From Aldehydirespirator sp028819505 (GTDB taxonomy: Bacteria; Actinomycetota; Acidimicrobiia; Acidimicrobiales; Aldehydirespiratoraceae), in NCBI GenBank assembly GCA_965207755.1, contig OZ242297.1:496001-560000 (forward strand): a DNA stretch of 64,000 nt, written 5' to 3'. The notes beneath the pieces were generated by a model. That model saw nothing but the letters and a program-made list of their open reading frames with translations, searched no databases and was not told the DNA's origin. Position 1 is the first letter of the stretch; every line of letters begins with the position of its first letter. A program made the translations under genes and the position numbers. Below are positions 8,069 through 17,310 of this stretch, one piece after another.

Positions 8069-8359
8069 ATGAACCTGCAGCCACTCGACGACCGCATCGT
8101 TGTGCGGCCCGGCGACGCCGAGGAGACCACCGCCAGCGGTCTCGTCATCCCCGACACCGCCAAGGAGAAGCCCCAGCAGGGCGAAGTCCTGGCGGTCGGC
8201 CCCGGTCGCCGGTCCGACGACAGCGGCGAGATCATCCCCATGGACGTCGGAGTGGGCGACACCGTCGTCTACTCCAAGTACGGCGGAACCGAGATCACCG
8301 TGGACGGCGAGGACCTGCTCATCCTCAACGCCCGCGACGTGCTGGCCAAGGTCGTCTGA
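8069..8359 (+). CDS. groES: Co-chaperonin GroES
   Basis: The 96-residue lid of the GroEL chamber. It shows LQPLDDRIVVRP at the N-terminus, the mobile-loop region around TTASGLVIPDTAKEKPQ, and ILNARDVLAKV at the C-terminus. ATG 8069 is preceded by GGGAGGACAC, a strong ribosome site, so unlike many genes here it has a leader, about 70 nt long, carrying part of CIRCE. GroEL begins 8 nt after the stop. Confidence 0.97.
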   Translation: MNLQPLDDRIVVRPGDAEETTASGLVIPDTAKEKPQQGEVLAVGPGRRSDDSGEIIPMDVGVGDTVVYSKYGGTEITVDGEDLLILNARDVLAKVV

Positions 8360-8367
8360 GGCCGCCC

Positions 8368-10014
<1,647 letters not shown>

Positions 10015-10035
10015 CCGTTCGCCCCCGCGGACATT

Positions 10036-10070
10036 CGCAGGAGCCCGGGCCCCAGGCCCGGGCTCCTGCG
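10036..10070 (+). terminator. Hairpin terminator after groEL
   Basis: A perfect 16-bp stem, CGCAGGAGCCCGGGCC paired with its complement, closes a 3-nt loop 21 nt after the groEL stop. No T-run follows, as is common in high-GC actinobacteria. It should end groESL transcripts. Confidence 0.75.
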
Positions 10071-10163
10071 CGTCCGGCTCGAAGCGCCGGACGCGGCCTC
10101 TCGACACTCGCGAGGATGGGTGCCTACGGTGGAGGGTCGGGCCGTCTTCGAGTGGAGGGCGGC

Positions 10164-10184
10164 ATGCTTGCATTATGCAAGCAT
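10164..10184. promoter_or_regulatory. Perfect 10-bp palindrome with 1-nt centre
   Basis: ATGCTTGCAT, T, ATGCAAGCAT. It lies about 40-60 nt upstream of the promoter of the small protein at 10237 and looks like a dimeric repressor site. The cognate regulator is unknown. Confidence 0.5.
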
Positions 10185-10223
10185 CAGTGGAGACACGCTA
10201 CTCTCGACCCTGGACGGCGCCGG

Positions 10224-10229
10224 TAGCCT
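10224..10229 (+). promoter_or_regulatory. -10 element (TAGCCT), leaderless start at 10237
   Basis: TAGCCT ends 7 nt before ATG 10237, matching the spacing seen at other leaderless genes in this window. Confidence 0.4.
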
Positions 10230-10236
10230 CACTTGG

Positions 10237-10398
10237 ATGGATCGCCCGGCCCCGGACCCGCGCAAGCTGCTGGACCACTGGGAGGAGTGGGAGAGGGGCG
10301 AGACGCCGCCCGGCCGGGTGATGAGCGACCTCAAGACCGGCGGGCTGCGGGAGCTTCTCCGGGACCTGGCCGCGGCCGGCGGCGGGGAAGGGTCCTGA
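10237..10398 (+). CDS. Small conserved hypothetical protein
   Basis: A 53-residue charged protein containing DPRKLLDHWEEWERGE and a VMSDLKTGGLRELLRDL helix. I recall short actinobacterial proteins of unknown function with this WxEWExG...LKTxGLR pattern, so it is probably real and conserved. No function can be given. ATG 10237 is supported by TAGCCT 7 nt upstream; the longer in-frame opening from 10120 reads through the palindrome and is less likely. A Nudix hydrolase gene follows on the same strand. Confidence 0.6.
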   Translation: MDRPAPDPRKLLDHWEEWERGETPPGRVMSDLKTGGLRELLRDLAAAGGGEGS

Positions 10399-10496
10399 CC
10401 GACTCGACCGCATCGACCGCGGCGGTGTTCGACCTGCCGCCGGCCCCTGCCGGCAGGGGTGGATCCCAGCAGATACCCCGCCCGGCCGATGCCCGG

Positions 10497-11144
10497 ATGG
10501 GCGGGCCGCCGCCTTGGGCCGCGCTTCCGGAGCATCGACGCCGCCTGAGCCTGGAACAGGTGCTGCAGGCGGTGGCGGACACCCTGCCCGGGTTCGTCCC
10601 CTCACCGGCGACGGTGCCGCCGGGGTCGGCGCCATCGGGCGTGCTGGTGCTGCTCTACGAGCATGAGGGCGAGCCGTGGGTGGTGCTCACCCGGCGCGCC
10701 CGGCACCTCCGGCACCACGCCGGTGAGGTCTCCTTTCCCGGCGGCAGGCGGGAGCCCGGCGATGCCGACTTGTGGGCCACCGCACTGCGGGAGGCGACTG
10801 AGGAAATCGGGCTGGACCCCGGAAACGTGTCTCGGATCGGTCGGCTCGACAGCTTCGTCACCGTCGGATCCCGGTCGCTGGTGTGCCCGTTCGCGGCCAC
10901 CGTCGACCAGCGCCCCTCGCTGGTGCCCGACCCGGCCGAGGTGGATCGGGTCCTCCATGTGCCTCTGTCGGACTTGACCGACCCCGAAGCCTGGCGAGAG
11001 GAGGTCTGGTCGCTGGATGCAGCCTTCGGAGGCGAGCGCACCATGACCTTCTTCGAGCTGCCGGGCGACACCGTCTGGGGGGCTACCGCGGCGGTTCTGC
11101 GTCGACTCCTCTCGATCACGGTCATGGGGGCGACGGCCGGGTAG
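10497..11144 (+). CDS. Nudix hydrolase, CoA pyrophosphatase-like
   Basis: About 215 residues with a complete Nudix box running from GGRREPGDADLWATALREA to TEEIGL. It is preceded by VSFPGG and RARHLRHHAGEV, the UPF0035-type signature of NudL-like CoA pyrophosphatases, which split CoA into phosphopantetheine and 3',5'-ADP. ATG 10497 is taken as start; GTG 10425 is also in frame and no ribosome site clearly decides. It converges on the AlbA_2 gene, whose stop is at 11174. Confidence 0.82.
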   Translation: MGGPPPWAALPEHRRRLSLEQVLQAVADTLPGFVPSPATVPPGSAPSGVLVLLYEHEGEPWVVLTRRARHLRHHAGEVSFPGGRREPGDADLWATALREATEEIGLDPGNVSRIGRLDSFVTVGSRSLVCPFAATVDQRPSLVPDPAEVDRVLHVPLSDLTDPEAWREEVWSLDAAFGGERTMTFFELPGDTVWGATAAVLRRLLSITVMGATAG

Positions 11145-11173
11145 GCTCGTCCGGTGCCCGGCTTCCGTCGGGT

Positions 11174-12856
11174 TCAACCGTCTTCGCTCGGCGGCGCGTC
11201 GGCGAGCCGGTAGCGGCGGGCGCGGGTGTTGCCCTCCGCAACGACTCTTCCGGACGAAACCAACAGACCTATGAGCGAACGGGCCGCGCGCCCGTCCCCG
11301 TCGAGCACTTCGACGGCCTCCGCCCGCGAGAGGCTGCCTCTGCGGGCCATCTCGTCCAGCAGGGCTTGGCGGCGCCGCCGCCGCGCCTCGATGCTCGACC
11401 CCCCGGCCCTGGCCACCACCTCGGCTGAGAGTTCGTACTGAGTTCCGCCTCCCCGTCCCACCCGGACGAACAGGTCCTTCGCCAGCAGCGTCGACAGGAG
11501 ACGGTCGATGTCTGCGTCCGGCAGCAGGACGGCGAGTTGCCGTCTGGCAATCTGGCCCGCCCGTCGCGCCTCTACCAATGCCCTGCGCTCCTCCACAGAG
11601 TCGGGTCCCGCGCCCAAGCGCTGAAGCCAGGCCTGATCGTCCACGCTCACGAGAAAGTGGCTGTGAAGCGTCACGGTCAGCGAGGCCTCTCCGGCGGCGA
11701 AGGTCGGAGGCTGCATCAGACGCTGCTCCATCTCCGTGATCATGCGATCGACGCCGTCGCCGAATTCTTCGACGAGGCCGATGCTCTTGAGCGCCCGCAT
11801 GATCCTGCGGTTCCGGCTGTAGTGCTCGAACCTCATGTTCGTTGTTGTGATGTGTCCGGGCAGCGGTCCTGGGCTGCGGAATTCGATGCGGTCGTCCCAC
11901 ACGGTGATGTCGACGGTGGCGCCCGAGAGGCCATAGTCCCGGTGGGCGAGCGCGTTCAGCAGAGCCTCGCGCACGACGAACGCCGGATACTCGGGCATCA
12001 CCTCCCGCGACAGCCCGGGCAACACCTCGAACCTCGCGGTGTGGCGCTCGATGAAGGTGCCGCAGCACTCGACTGTCTTGGCCAGCGGCCCGCTGCAGCT
12101 CTGCCGATCGCTGGCCGGCCCCGGTCCGGGTCCGACGCCGGGCCTCCGGATGAGCTGGACCTCGGCGCCGGGCACGAATCTGCGAGGGTCGTGCGCAAAC
12201 AGCACGGCTGCGCTCTTGAACACGACGAGGCTCGCCTCCTCCTCGTCGGGGTCGCCCGAGTATTCTGCTACCTGGAGACTCGCCAGCGCTCGGCCCAGAC
12301 CGGCGAGACCGACGGGAGGCCTCCCTTGCTTTGCCAGCGCCGAGTTGACGGAGTCCAGGTCGAAGTCGGCGGGGTCGAAGCAACGGCCCAGAGGTTCCTC
12401 CTCGGCGGAAACCTGCGCGCGGTCTTTGACGAACCGCATCACGGCATCGCCTCGAAGAGGCTCCGATGCCCCGCCGACCCGCCGCAGCAGCCGCCCGTCG
12501 GGGCTGGTTGCGATGCGCCCAAGGACTTCGGGTACCTCCACGATGGTGACTTCGTGGCCGCCAGCCCTGACTGAGCGCAGTTCCACGTCGACGTGACACT
12601 CCTTCGCGTAGGCTGTGACCCGGTCCTGGGTGCGCTGAGTGAGCGGGCAGCCCACGATATTCCGCCCGTCGTCGACTCCTAGGATCAGCAGGCCCCCGTC
12701 CGTCATGGCCATGGCTGGAATTGCCTCTTTGAAGCTGTCGTTCGGGCCGCCTTTGAAATCGAGCCCTTCGTGCTCGACTGTGCCGAAGAGTTTCCAGAAC
12801 TCATCAACTGCCATGTCGTGGGGTATTTCGTCGAGTTGAGGTCGTGTTCGAACCAT
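11174..12856 (-). CDS. AlbA_2 (Schlafen-type) domain ATP-binding regulator
   Basis: A 560-residue protein of the COG2865 type. The N-terminal AlbA_2 domain (EGLDFKGG, MAMTDGGLLILGVDDG) is expected to bind nucleic acid. A central HATPase-like part holds ALLNALAHRDY and IEFRSPGPLPGHI, and two C-terminal winged-helix-like segments follow. Family members are usually called transcriptional regulators or RecG-like; their true role is poorly known. ATG 12856 is favoured over the upstream in-frame codon at 12895 because TACACT sits exactly 6 nt upstream. An inverted repeat over its -35 suggests autoregulation. It stands alone, convergent with the Nudix gene. Confidence 0.8.
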   Translation of the reverse strand: MVRTRPQLDEIPHDMAVDEFWKLFGTVEHEGLDFKGGPNDSFKEAIPAMAMTDGGLLILGVDDGRNIVGCPLTQRTQDRVTAYAKECHVDVELRSVRAGGHEVTIVEVPEVLGRIATSPDGRLLRRVGGASEPLRGDAVMRFVKDRAQVSAEEEPLGRCFDPADFDLDSVNSALAKQGRPPVGLAGLGRALASLQVAEYSGDPDEEEASLVVFKSAAVLFAHDPRRFVPGAEVQLIRRPGVGPGPGPASDRQSCSGPLAKTVECCGTFIERHTARFEVLPGLSREVMPEYPAFVVREALLNALAHRDYGLSGATVDITVWDDRIEFRSPGPLPGHITTTNMRFEHYSRNRRIMRALKSIGLVEEFGDGVDRMITEMEQRLMQPPTFAAGEASLTVTLHSHFLVSVDDQAWLQRLGAGPDSVEERRALVEARRAGQIARRQLAVLLPDADIDRLLSTLLAKDLFVRVGRGGGTQYELSAEVVARAGGSSIEARRRRRQALLDEMARRGSLSRAEAVEVLDGDGRAARSLIGLLVSSGRVVAEGNTRARRYRLADAPPSEDG

Positions 12857-12862
12857 GTCGGG

Positions 12863-12896
12863 AGTGTACCTCGACAGAGATGATTCGCAAATCATC
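12863..12896 (-). promoter_or_regulatory. Promoter of AlbA_2 gene overlapped by inverted repeat
   Basis: On the minus strand, -35 TTGCGA (plus 12885-12890), a 16-nt spacer and -10 TACACT (plus 12863-12868) end 6 nt before ATG 12856. An inverted repeat GATGATT-N4-AATCATC (12879-12896) covers the -35. Further AATCAT half-sites occur near 12930-12946. This arrangement fits autorepression. Confidence 0.65.
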
Positions 12897-13145
12897 TATC
12901 TGAATATCCGATAACAACTCTTGCTAGGGAATCATTGGTAAATCATCTGCCAGGATTGGCTGCTCCACCCATTCGGATAGGGTTATTCTTCAATGATCCC
13001 GTACTCGCCAGCCACCGCCCGCGTTCTGCCGTGATGCGGGCCGTCACAGGTGATCGGTCTCGGCTAGGCTCGGGCTGCGCCCGGACTCCTCAGCGAAGCC
13101 GCGTCGGGGGACAGAGGCCCGAGTCACAACACTGGAGGCACCGCC

Positions 13146-14255
13146 GTGGCTGAAGTCGAGATCGGGCTGGGCAAGTCCGGTCGGCGCGCCTACCGGCTCG
13201 ACGAGGTCGCCGTCATCCCCAGCCGGCGCACCCGCGACCTCGCCGACGTGGACATCTCCTGGCAGATCGACGCCTACCGCTTCGACATCCCGGTCCTGGC
13301 GGCCTCCACCGACAGCGTGACCAGCCCGGCCACCGCCGTGAGCATGGGCGAGCTCGGCGGAGTCGGGGTGCTCGACCTGGAAGGCGTCTGGACCCGCTGC
13401 GAGGACCCTGCCGCCGATCTGGCCGAGCTGTCCGCCGCGCCGTTGGACGCGGCCACAGCCCGCCTGCGCGAGCTGTACGCCCGGCCCGTCCAGCCCGAGC
13501 TGGTGGCCGCCCGCATCGCCGAGATCGCGGAGGCCGGGGTGCGCACCGCCGGCCGGGTGCGGCCCCAGCGGGCCGAGAGGCTCGCGCCCCACGCCATCGC
13601 CGCCGACATCAACCTGCTGGTGATCTCGGGCACGATCGTGTCGGCCGAGCACGTCTCCTCCGCGGGCGACCCGCTCAACCTCAAGACGTTCATCCGGCGC
13701 ATGCAGACGCCGGTGATCGTCGGAGGCTGCGTGAGCTACCAGGCCGCCCTGCACCTGATGCGCACCGGCGCGGCGGGCGTGCTGGTGGGGGCGGGATCGG
13801 GGCACGCGGGAACCACCCGCCGCGTGCTCGGCCTCGACGCTCCGCAGGCCACCGCCATCGCCGACGCTCGGGCGGCCCGCATGCGCCACCTCGACGAGAC
13901 CGGCGTGTACTGCCATGTGATCGCCGACGGCACGATGAGCACCGGGGGCGACATCGCCAAGGCGATCGTGTGCGGCGCCGACGCGGCCATGGTCGGCCTC
14001 CCGCTGGCCTCCGCCTCGGACTCTCCGTGCCCGGGCCGCCACTGGGACCTCTCGTCGGGCCACCCCACCCTGCCCCGGGGGCGCATCCTGGATGTCGAGC
14101 CGCGGGGCACGCTGGCGGAGATCCTCCGCGGCCCGGCGCTCGGCCCCGACGGCGCCACCAACCTGATGGGCGGGCTGCGCACCTCGATGGCCAAGTGCGG
14201 CTACACCGACGTGAAGGACTTCCAGCGGGCGGCCGTCGCCATAGTCTCGCCGTGA
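13146..14255 (+). CDS. guaB3: IMP dehydrogenase-related protein (GuaB3 type)
   Basis: A 369-residue TIM-barrel protein of the GuaB3 subfamily that accompanies guaA in actinobacteria. It has the IMPDH/GMPR barrel segments (VEIGLGKSGRRAYRLDEV, VLVGAGSGHAGTT, VIADGTMSTGGDIAKAI) but no CBS pair and no typical SxGSIC loop. The catalytic Cys loop of true IMPDH is therefore not recognisable, and activity on IMP is uncertain. GTG 13146 follows ACACTGGAGGCACC. A 128-bp tandem duplication separates it from guaA. Confidence 0.88.
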   Translation: MAEVEIGLGKSGRRAYRLDEVAVIPSRRTRDLADVDISWQIDAYRFDIPVLAASTDSVTSPATAVSMGELGGVGVLDLEGVWTRCEDPAADLAELSAAPLDAATARLRELYARPVQPELVAARIAEIAEAGVRTAGRVRPQRAERLAPHAIAADINLLVISGTIVSAEHVSSAGDPLNLKTFIRRMQTPVIVGGCVSYQAALHLMRTGAAGVLVGAGSGHAGTTRRVLGLDAPQATAIADARAARMRHLDETGVYCHVIADGTMSTGGDIAKAIVCGADAAMVGLPLASASDSPCPGRHWDLSSGHPTLPRGRILDVEPRGTLAEILRGPALGPDGATNLMGGLRTSMAKCGYTDVKDFQRAAVAIVSP

Positions 14256-14264
14256 GCCGTCGGC

Positions 14265-14520
14265 GCGGCGGGCTGTCCGTGGGCGCTCTCCCGGCTGCGT
14301 GCCCGGCTTATTCGCACAGAACGGGCACAGCCCGGCGATGACCGGCCCAGCGCAGTGACGGCCGGGGCCGCACCGGGCCCGGGCGGCGCCTTGCGGCGGG
14401 CTGTCCGTGGGCGCTCTCCCGGCTGCGTGCCCGGCTTCTTCACGCGAAACGGGTGCGACCCGGCGATGATCGGCCCAGCGCAGTGACCACTGGGGCCGGG
14501 CCGGGCCCGGGCGGCGCCTT
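14265..14520 (+). repeat. 128-bp tandem duplication covering the 5' end of guaA
   Basis: Unit 1 (14265-14392) and unit 2 (14393-14520) are direct repeats in perfect register. The first 45 bp are identical and later positions have scattered differences. Unit 2 supplies the GTG start (14483) and first dozen codons of guaA. Unit 1 holds a second copy of that start (GTG 14355) and the same N-terminal codons. Confidence 0.9.
14355..14486 (+). other. Possible 43-codon upstream ORF formed by the guaA duplication
   Basis: The duplicated GTG 14355 opens a frame encoding VTAGAAPGPGGA followed by 31 unrelated residues. It ends at TGA 14484-14486, overlapping the guaA start GTG 14483 as GTGA. If translated it could couple initiation to guaA; it may equally be a chance product of the duplication. 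Confidence 0.35.
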
Positions 14521-16051
14521 CGACACCGTCCTGGTGGTGGACTTCGGGGCCCAGTACGCGCAGCTGATCGCCCGGCGGGTGCGCGAGTGCGAGGTGTACA
14601 GCGAGATCGTGCCAGCGGCGGTCACCGCGGCCGAGGTCGCGGCCCGCCGGCCTTCCGGCGTGATCCTCAGCGGCGGCCCGGCCTCGGTGCGCGTCGAGGG
14701 CGCGCCGGCCCTCGACCCCGCCGTCTACGACCTCGGCGTGCCGATCCTCGGCATCTGCTACGGCGCCCAGCTGATGGCCGAGCAGCTGGGCGGCTCGGTC
14801 GGCCCCAACGAGCGGGGCGAGTACGGCCGGGCCGAGATGACGCTGAGCGGCGGCGGCGGCGTCCTGCTGGCCGGGCTGCCGTCGCCCCACCCGGTGTGGA
14901 TGAGCCACTTCGACGCCATCGCCGAGCCGCCGCCGGGCGCCACGGTCACCGCGGCCACCGAGGCTTCGCCGGTGGCCGCCTTCGAGGACCCCGGCCGCGG
15001 CCTCTACGGCGTGCAGTTCCACCCCGAGGTGCAGCACACGCCCCACGGGCGCCAGGTGATCGAGCGGTTCCTGCGGCGGGGCTGCGGTGCCGGGCCGAGC
15101 TGGTCGATGGACTCGATCATCGACGCGTCGGTGGCCTCGGTCCGTGATCAGGTCGGCGAGGGCCGCGCCATCTGCGGCCTGTCGGGGGGCGTGGACTCGG
15201 CGGTGGCCGCCGCCCTGGTGCATCGGGCCATCGGCGACCATCTCACCTGCGTGCTGGTGGACACCGGCCTGCTGCGCCTCGGCGAGGCCGATCAGGTGGA
15301 GGAGACCTTCAGTCGTCACTTCGGGATCGACCTGGTGCGCGTCGACGCGGCCACCGAGTTCTTCTCCGCACTGGCGGGGATCACCGAGCCCGAGACCAAG
15401 CGCAAGATCGTGGGCGAGCAGTTCATCCGGGCCTTCGAGCGGGCCCGCAGCCGGGTTCCCGACGCTCGGTTCCTGGTGCAGGGGACGCTGTATCCCGACG
15501 TGATCGAGTCGGGGGCCACCACCCACTCGTCCACCATCAAGAGCCACCACAACGTGGGCGGCTTGCCGGACGACCTCGACTTCGAGCTGGTCGAGCCGCT
15601 GCGGCTGCTGTTCAAGGACGAGGTGCGGGCGGTGGGCGCCGAGCTGGGCCTGCCTGACGAGATCGTGCATCGTCAGCCCTTCCCCGGTCCCGGATTGGCG
15701 GTGCGGATCATCGGGGAGGTGACCCCTGCCGCGGCCGCCACTCTTCGCCGGGCCGACGCCATCGTGCGCTCGGAGTTGCGGGCCGCCGGTCTGGAGCGCG
15801 AGGTCTGGCAGTCGTTCGCGGTGCTGCCCGACATCCGCACCGTCGGGGTGATGGGCGACGAGCGCACCTACGGGCGCCCGGTGGTGATACGGGCGGTGAC
15901 CAGCGCCGACGCCATGACCGCCGACTGGGCCCGGCTGCCCCATGATGTGCTGGAGGCCATGAGCAGCCGGGTGATAGCCGAGGTCGCCGGCGTGAACCGG
16001 GTGGTCTACGACGTGACGTCCAAGCCTCCGGCCACCATCGAATGGGAGTGA
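14483..16051 (+). CDS. guaA: GMP synthase (glutamine-hydrolysing)
   Basis: Converts XMP to GMP using glutamine and ATP. The 522-residue protein has a class I amidotransferase domain with nucleophile Cys92 in GICYGAQ and the FHPEV histidine motif, the PP-loop SGGVDSAVAAAL of the ATP pyrophosphatase domain, and the C-terminal dimerisation domain ending SKPPATIEWE. GTG 14483 is in the second unit of the tandem duplication; GTG 14453 is an alternative. The glycine-rich start GAGPGPGGAF is duplicated upstream. Confidence 0.97.
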   Translation: MTTGAGPGPGGAFDTVLVVDFGAQYAQLIARRVRECEVYSEIVPAAVTAAEVAARRPSGVILSGGPASVRVEGAPALDPAVYDLGVPILGICYGAQLMAEQLGGSVGPNERGEYGRAEMTLSGGGGVLLAGLPSPHPVWMSHFDAIAEPPPGATVTAATEASPVAAFEDPGRGLYGVQFHPEVQHTPHGRQVIERFLRRGCGAGPSWSMDSIIDASVASVRDQVGEGRAICGLSGGVDSAVAAALVHRAIGDHLTCVLVDTGLLRLGEADQVEETFSRHFGIDLVRVDAATEFFSALAGITEPETKRKIVGEQFIRAFERARSRVPDARFLVQGTLYPDVIESGATTHSSTIKSHHNVGGLPDDLDFELVEPLRLLFKDEVRAVGAELGLPDEIVHRQPFPGPGLAVRIIGEVTPAAAATLRRADAIVRSELRAAGLEREVWQSFAVLPDIRTVGVMGDERTYGRPVVIRAVTSADAMTADWARLPHDVLEAMSSRVIAEVAGVNRVVYDVTSKPPATIEWE

Positions 16052-16250
16052 TCGCCGGAGGGACAGAGCCGGAGGAACCCGGCGAGGCTCGTGCCGTCGT
16101 TCACGATCTCGTAGGGCTTGTCGATAGTTCTGCGCGCTCAATCCACACAGACCGCACCGACAATCTGGCGGCGACGCCTGCATCCGAGCTCACGTCGTGG
16201 CGAGGGTGCCGTCGATGCGGCCTGCCAGCGCGAGTCTGCGGCGTATCACA

Positions 16251-16264
16251 TATCGCGATACACT
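16251..16264 (+). promoter_or_regulatory. -10 and palindromic operator of the 16271 antitoxin
   Basis: A perfect palindrome TATCGCGATA (16251-16260) overlaps the -10 TACACT (16259-16264), which is followed by six bases and GTG 16271. This is a classic layout for an autoregulated toxin-antitoxin promoter. Confidence 0.6.
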
Positions 16265-16270
16265 GTGCCG

Positions 16271-16510
16271 GTGGCCGGTGCGATCTCCGTTCGACTCGAC
16301 GAGGAGGCCCTCCGGGCGCTGCGTCAACTGGAGGCCGGGGGGCTCACGCAGTCGGAGGCCATCCGATCGTCGCTGATGCACGAGGCAGCACGGATGCGGG
16401 CCCGGCAAGCGCTGGCGGCCGAGGTTGCAGCCCTGGAGGCCGACGAGGCCGACCAGGCCGAGATGCGCGCCGTCGCGAGTCTCATGGAGCAGTTCCGTGC
16501 GACGGAGTGA
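16271..16510 (+). CDS. Ribbon-helix-helix type antitoxin of mazF-like toxin
   Basis: A 79-residue protein. ISVRLDEEALRALRQLE and LTQSEAIRSSLMHEA read as a short beta strand and two helices of an RHH DNA-binding domain, followed by an acidic helical tail suited to toxin binding. GTG 16271 is preferred to GTG 16265 because TACACT ends exactly 6 nt before it. The toxin gene follows 44 nt downstream. Confidence 0.75.
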   Translation: MAGAISVRLDEEALRALRQLEAGGLTQSEAIRSSLMHEAARMRARQALAAEVAALEADEADQAEMRAVASLMEQFRATE

Positions 16511-16554
16511 GCCCACCCCGGGCGACCCGGCTTCGAGTCACCGGGAACAACTCG

Positions 16555-16872
16555 ATGCGCCGAGGTGACGTCTTCGAGCTGCGGCTCCCCCGGGGCGTGG
16601 GCCATGAGCAGCAGGGGCGCCGCTTCGGCGTGGTGGTGCAGTCCGACGCGCTGCTGCCCCGGTCGGTGGTGCTGGTGGCGCCGACCTCGACCAGCGCCCG
16701 GGCGGCTTCGTTCCGGCCGGTCATCGAACTCGAGGGCCAGCCGACGACTGTGCTCGTCGAGCAGGTGGGCGCGGTCGATGTCACCCGCCTGGGCGGCCTG
16801 GTCGGACATCTCCGCCCCGAGGACCAGTGGGGCATCGACACCGCCCTGAGCACGGTATTCGACCTGCGCTGA
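16555..16872 (+). CDS. MazF/PemK-type endoribonuclease toxin
   Basis: A 105-residue protein beginning MRRGDVFELRLP, with RRFGVVVQSD, VVLVAPTSTSAR and TTVLVEQVGAVD, the successive strands of the MazF SH3-like barrel. MazF enzymes cut mRNA at short motifs. It is paired with the RHH protein just upstream. ATG 16555 is chosen as the first Met before the conserved RGDV. Confidence 0.88.
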   Translation: MRRGDVFELRLPRGVGHEQQGRRFGVVVQSDALLPRSVVLVAPTSTSARAASFRPVIELEGQPTTVLVEQVGAVDVTRLGGLVGHLRPEDQWGIDTALSTVFDLR

Positions 16873-16927
16873 CCGCGACGCGATCCGAGCCGCGGCGCGC
16901 AACCGGCGCCGATCCATTGCGTCGGCC

Positions 16928-17302
16928 GTGCCGGTCGCGCGCGGTGAGGACTCCGACGACAGCGACTACGACTCACCCTGGGATCGCGAGGGGTGATTTG
17001 CTGTCTGGTCGGTCGCGGCCGACGGCACCGGCACCACCAAACTCACCGACGGTACCGACGGTGAAGTCCGAGATGTGCTCTGGTCGCCCGACGGCAGCCG
17101 CCTCGCATCCGTCAGAGTTGTGTGGGGGGAGTACCCCATACAGCGGACCTTCTTTGTGGAAGTGTTCGGCGTTGGTGGAGAGAACCCCGTCACCCTGGGA
17201 GAACTGACGCTCGTCGCTTCGCAGTGCTCACTTTTCTTGACGGCTTGGCGACCGAACGGTGTTGAGCTCGGCTCGTGGTGCTCTTGGCAGACCGCGATGT
17301 AG
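16928..17302 (+). pseudogene. Decayed TolB/PD40 beta-propeller fragment
   Basis: One frame reads VPVARGEDSDD..., then an in-frame TGA at 16994-16996. It continues as FAVWSVAADGTGTTKLTDG and DVLWSPDGSRLASV to a stop at 17300-17302. ADGxxxxLTDG...WSPDGSRLA is the PD40/TolB blade signature. Only about one blade remains, with no start or plausible export signal, so this is a gene remnant. It fills most of the gene-free stretch between mazF and the transsulfuration genes. Confidence 0.6.
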
Positions 17303-17310
17303 GTCCGGTG

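Noticed and set aside
5375..8262. Very long minus-strand open frames opposite tsaE-tsaB-tsaD-groES
   Set aside because: They are typical high-GC antisense frames with Arg/Gly/His-rich products and no motifs, opposite well-identified genes.
16994..17302. Beta-propeller frame as a functional small gene from GTG 17075
   Set aside because: Only about one blade is present, an in-frame stop lies just upstream, and no start signal or full propeller exists, so it was called a remnant.
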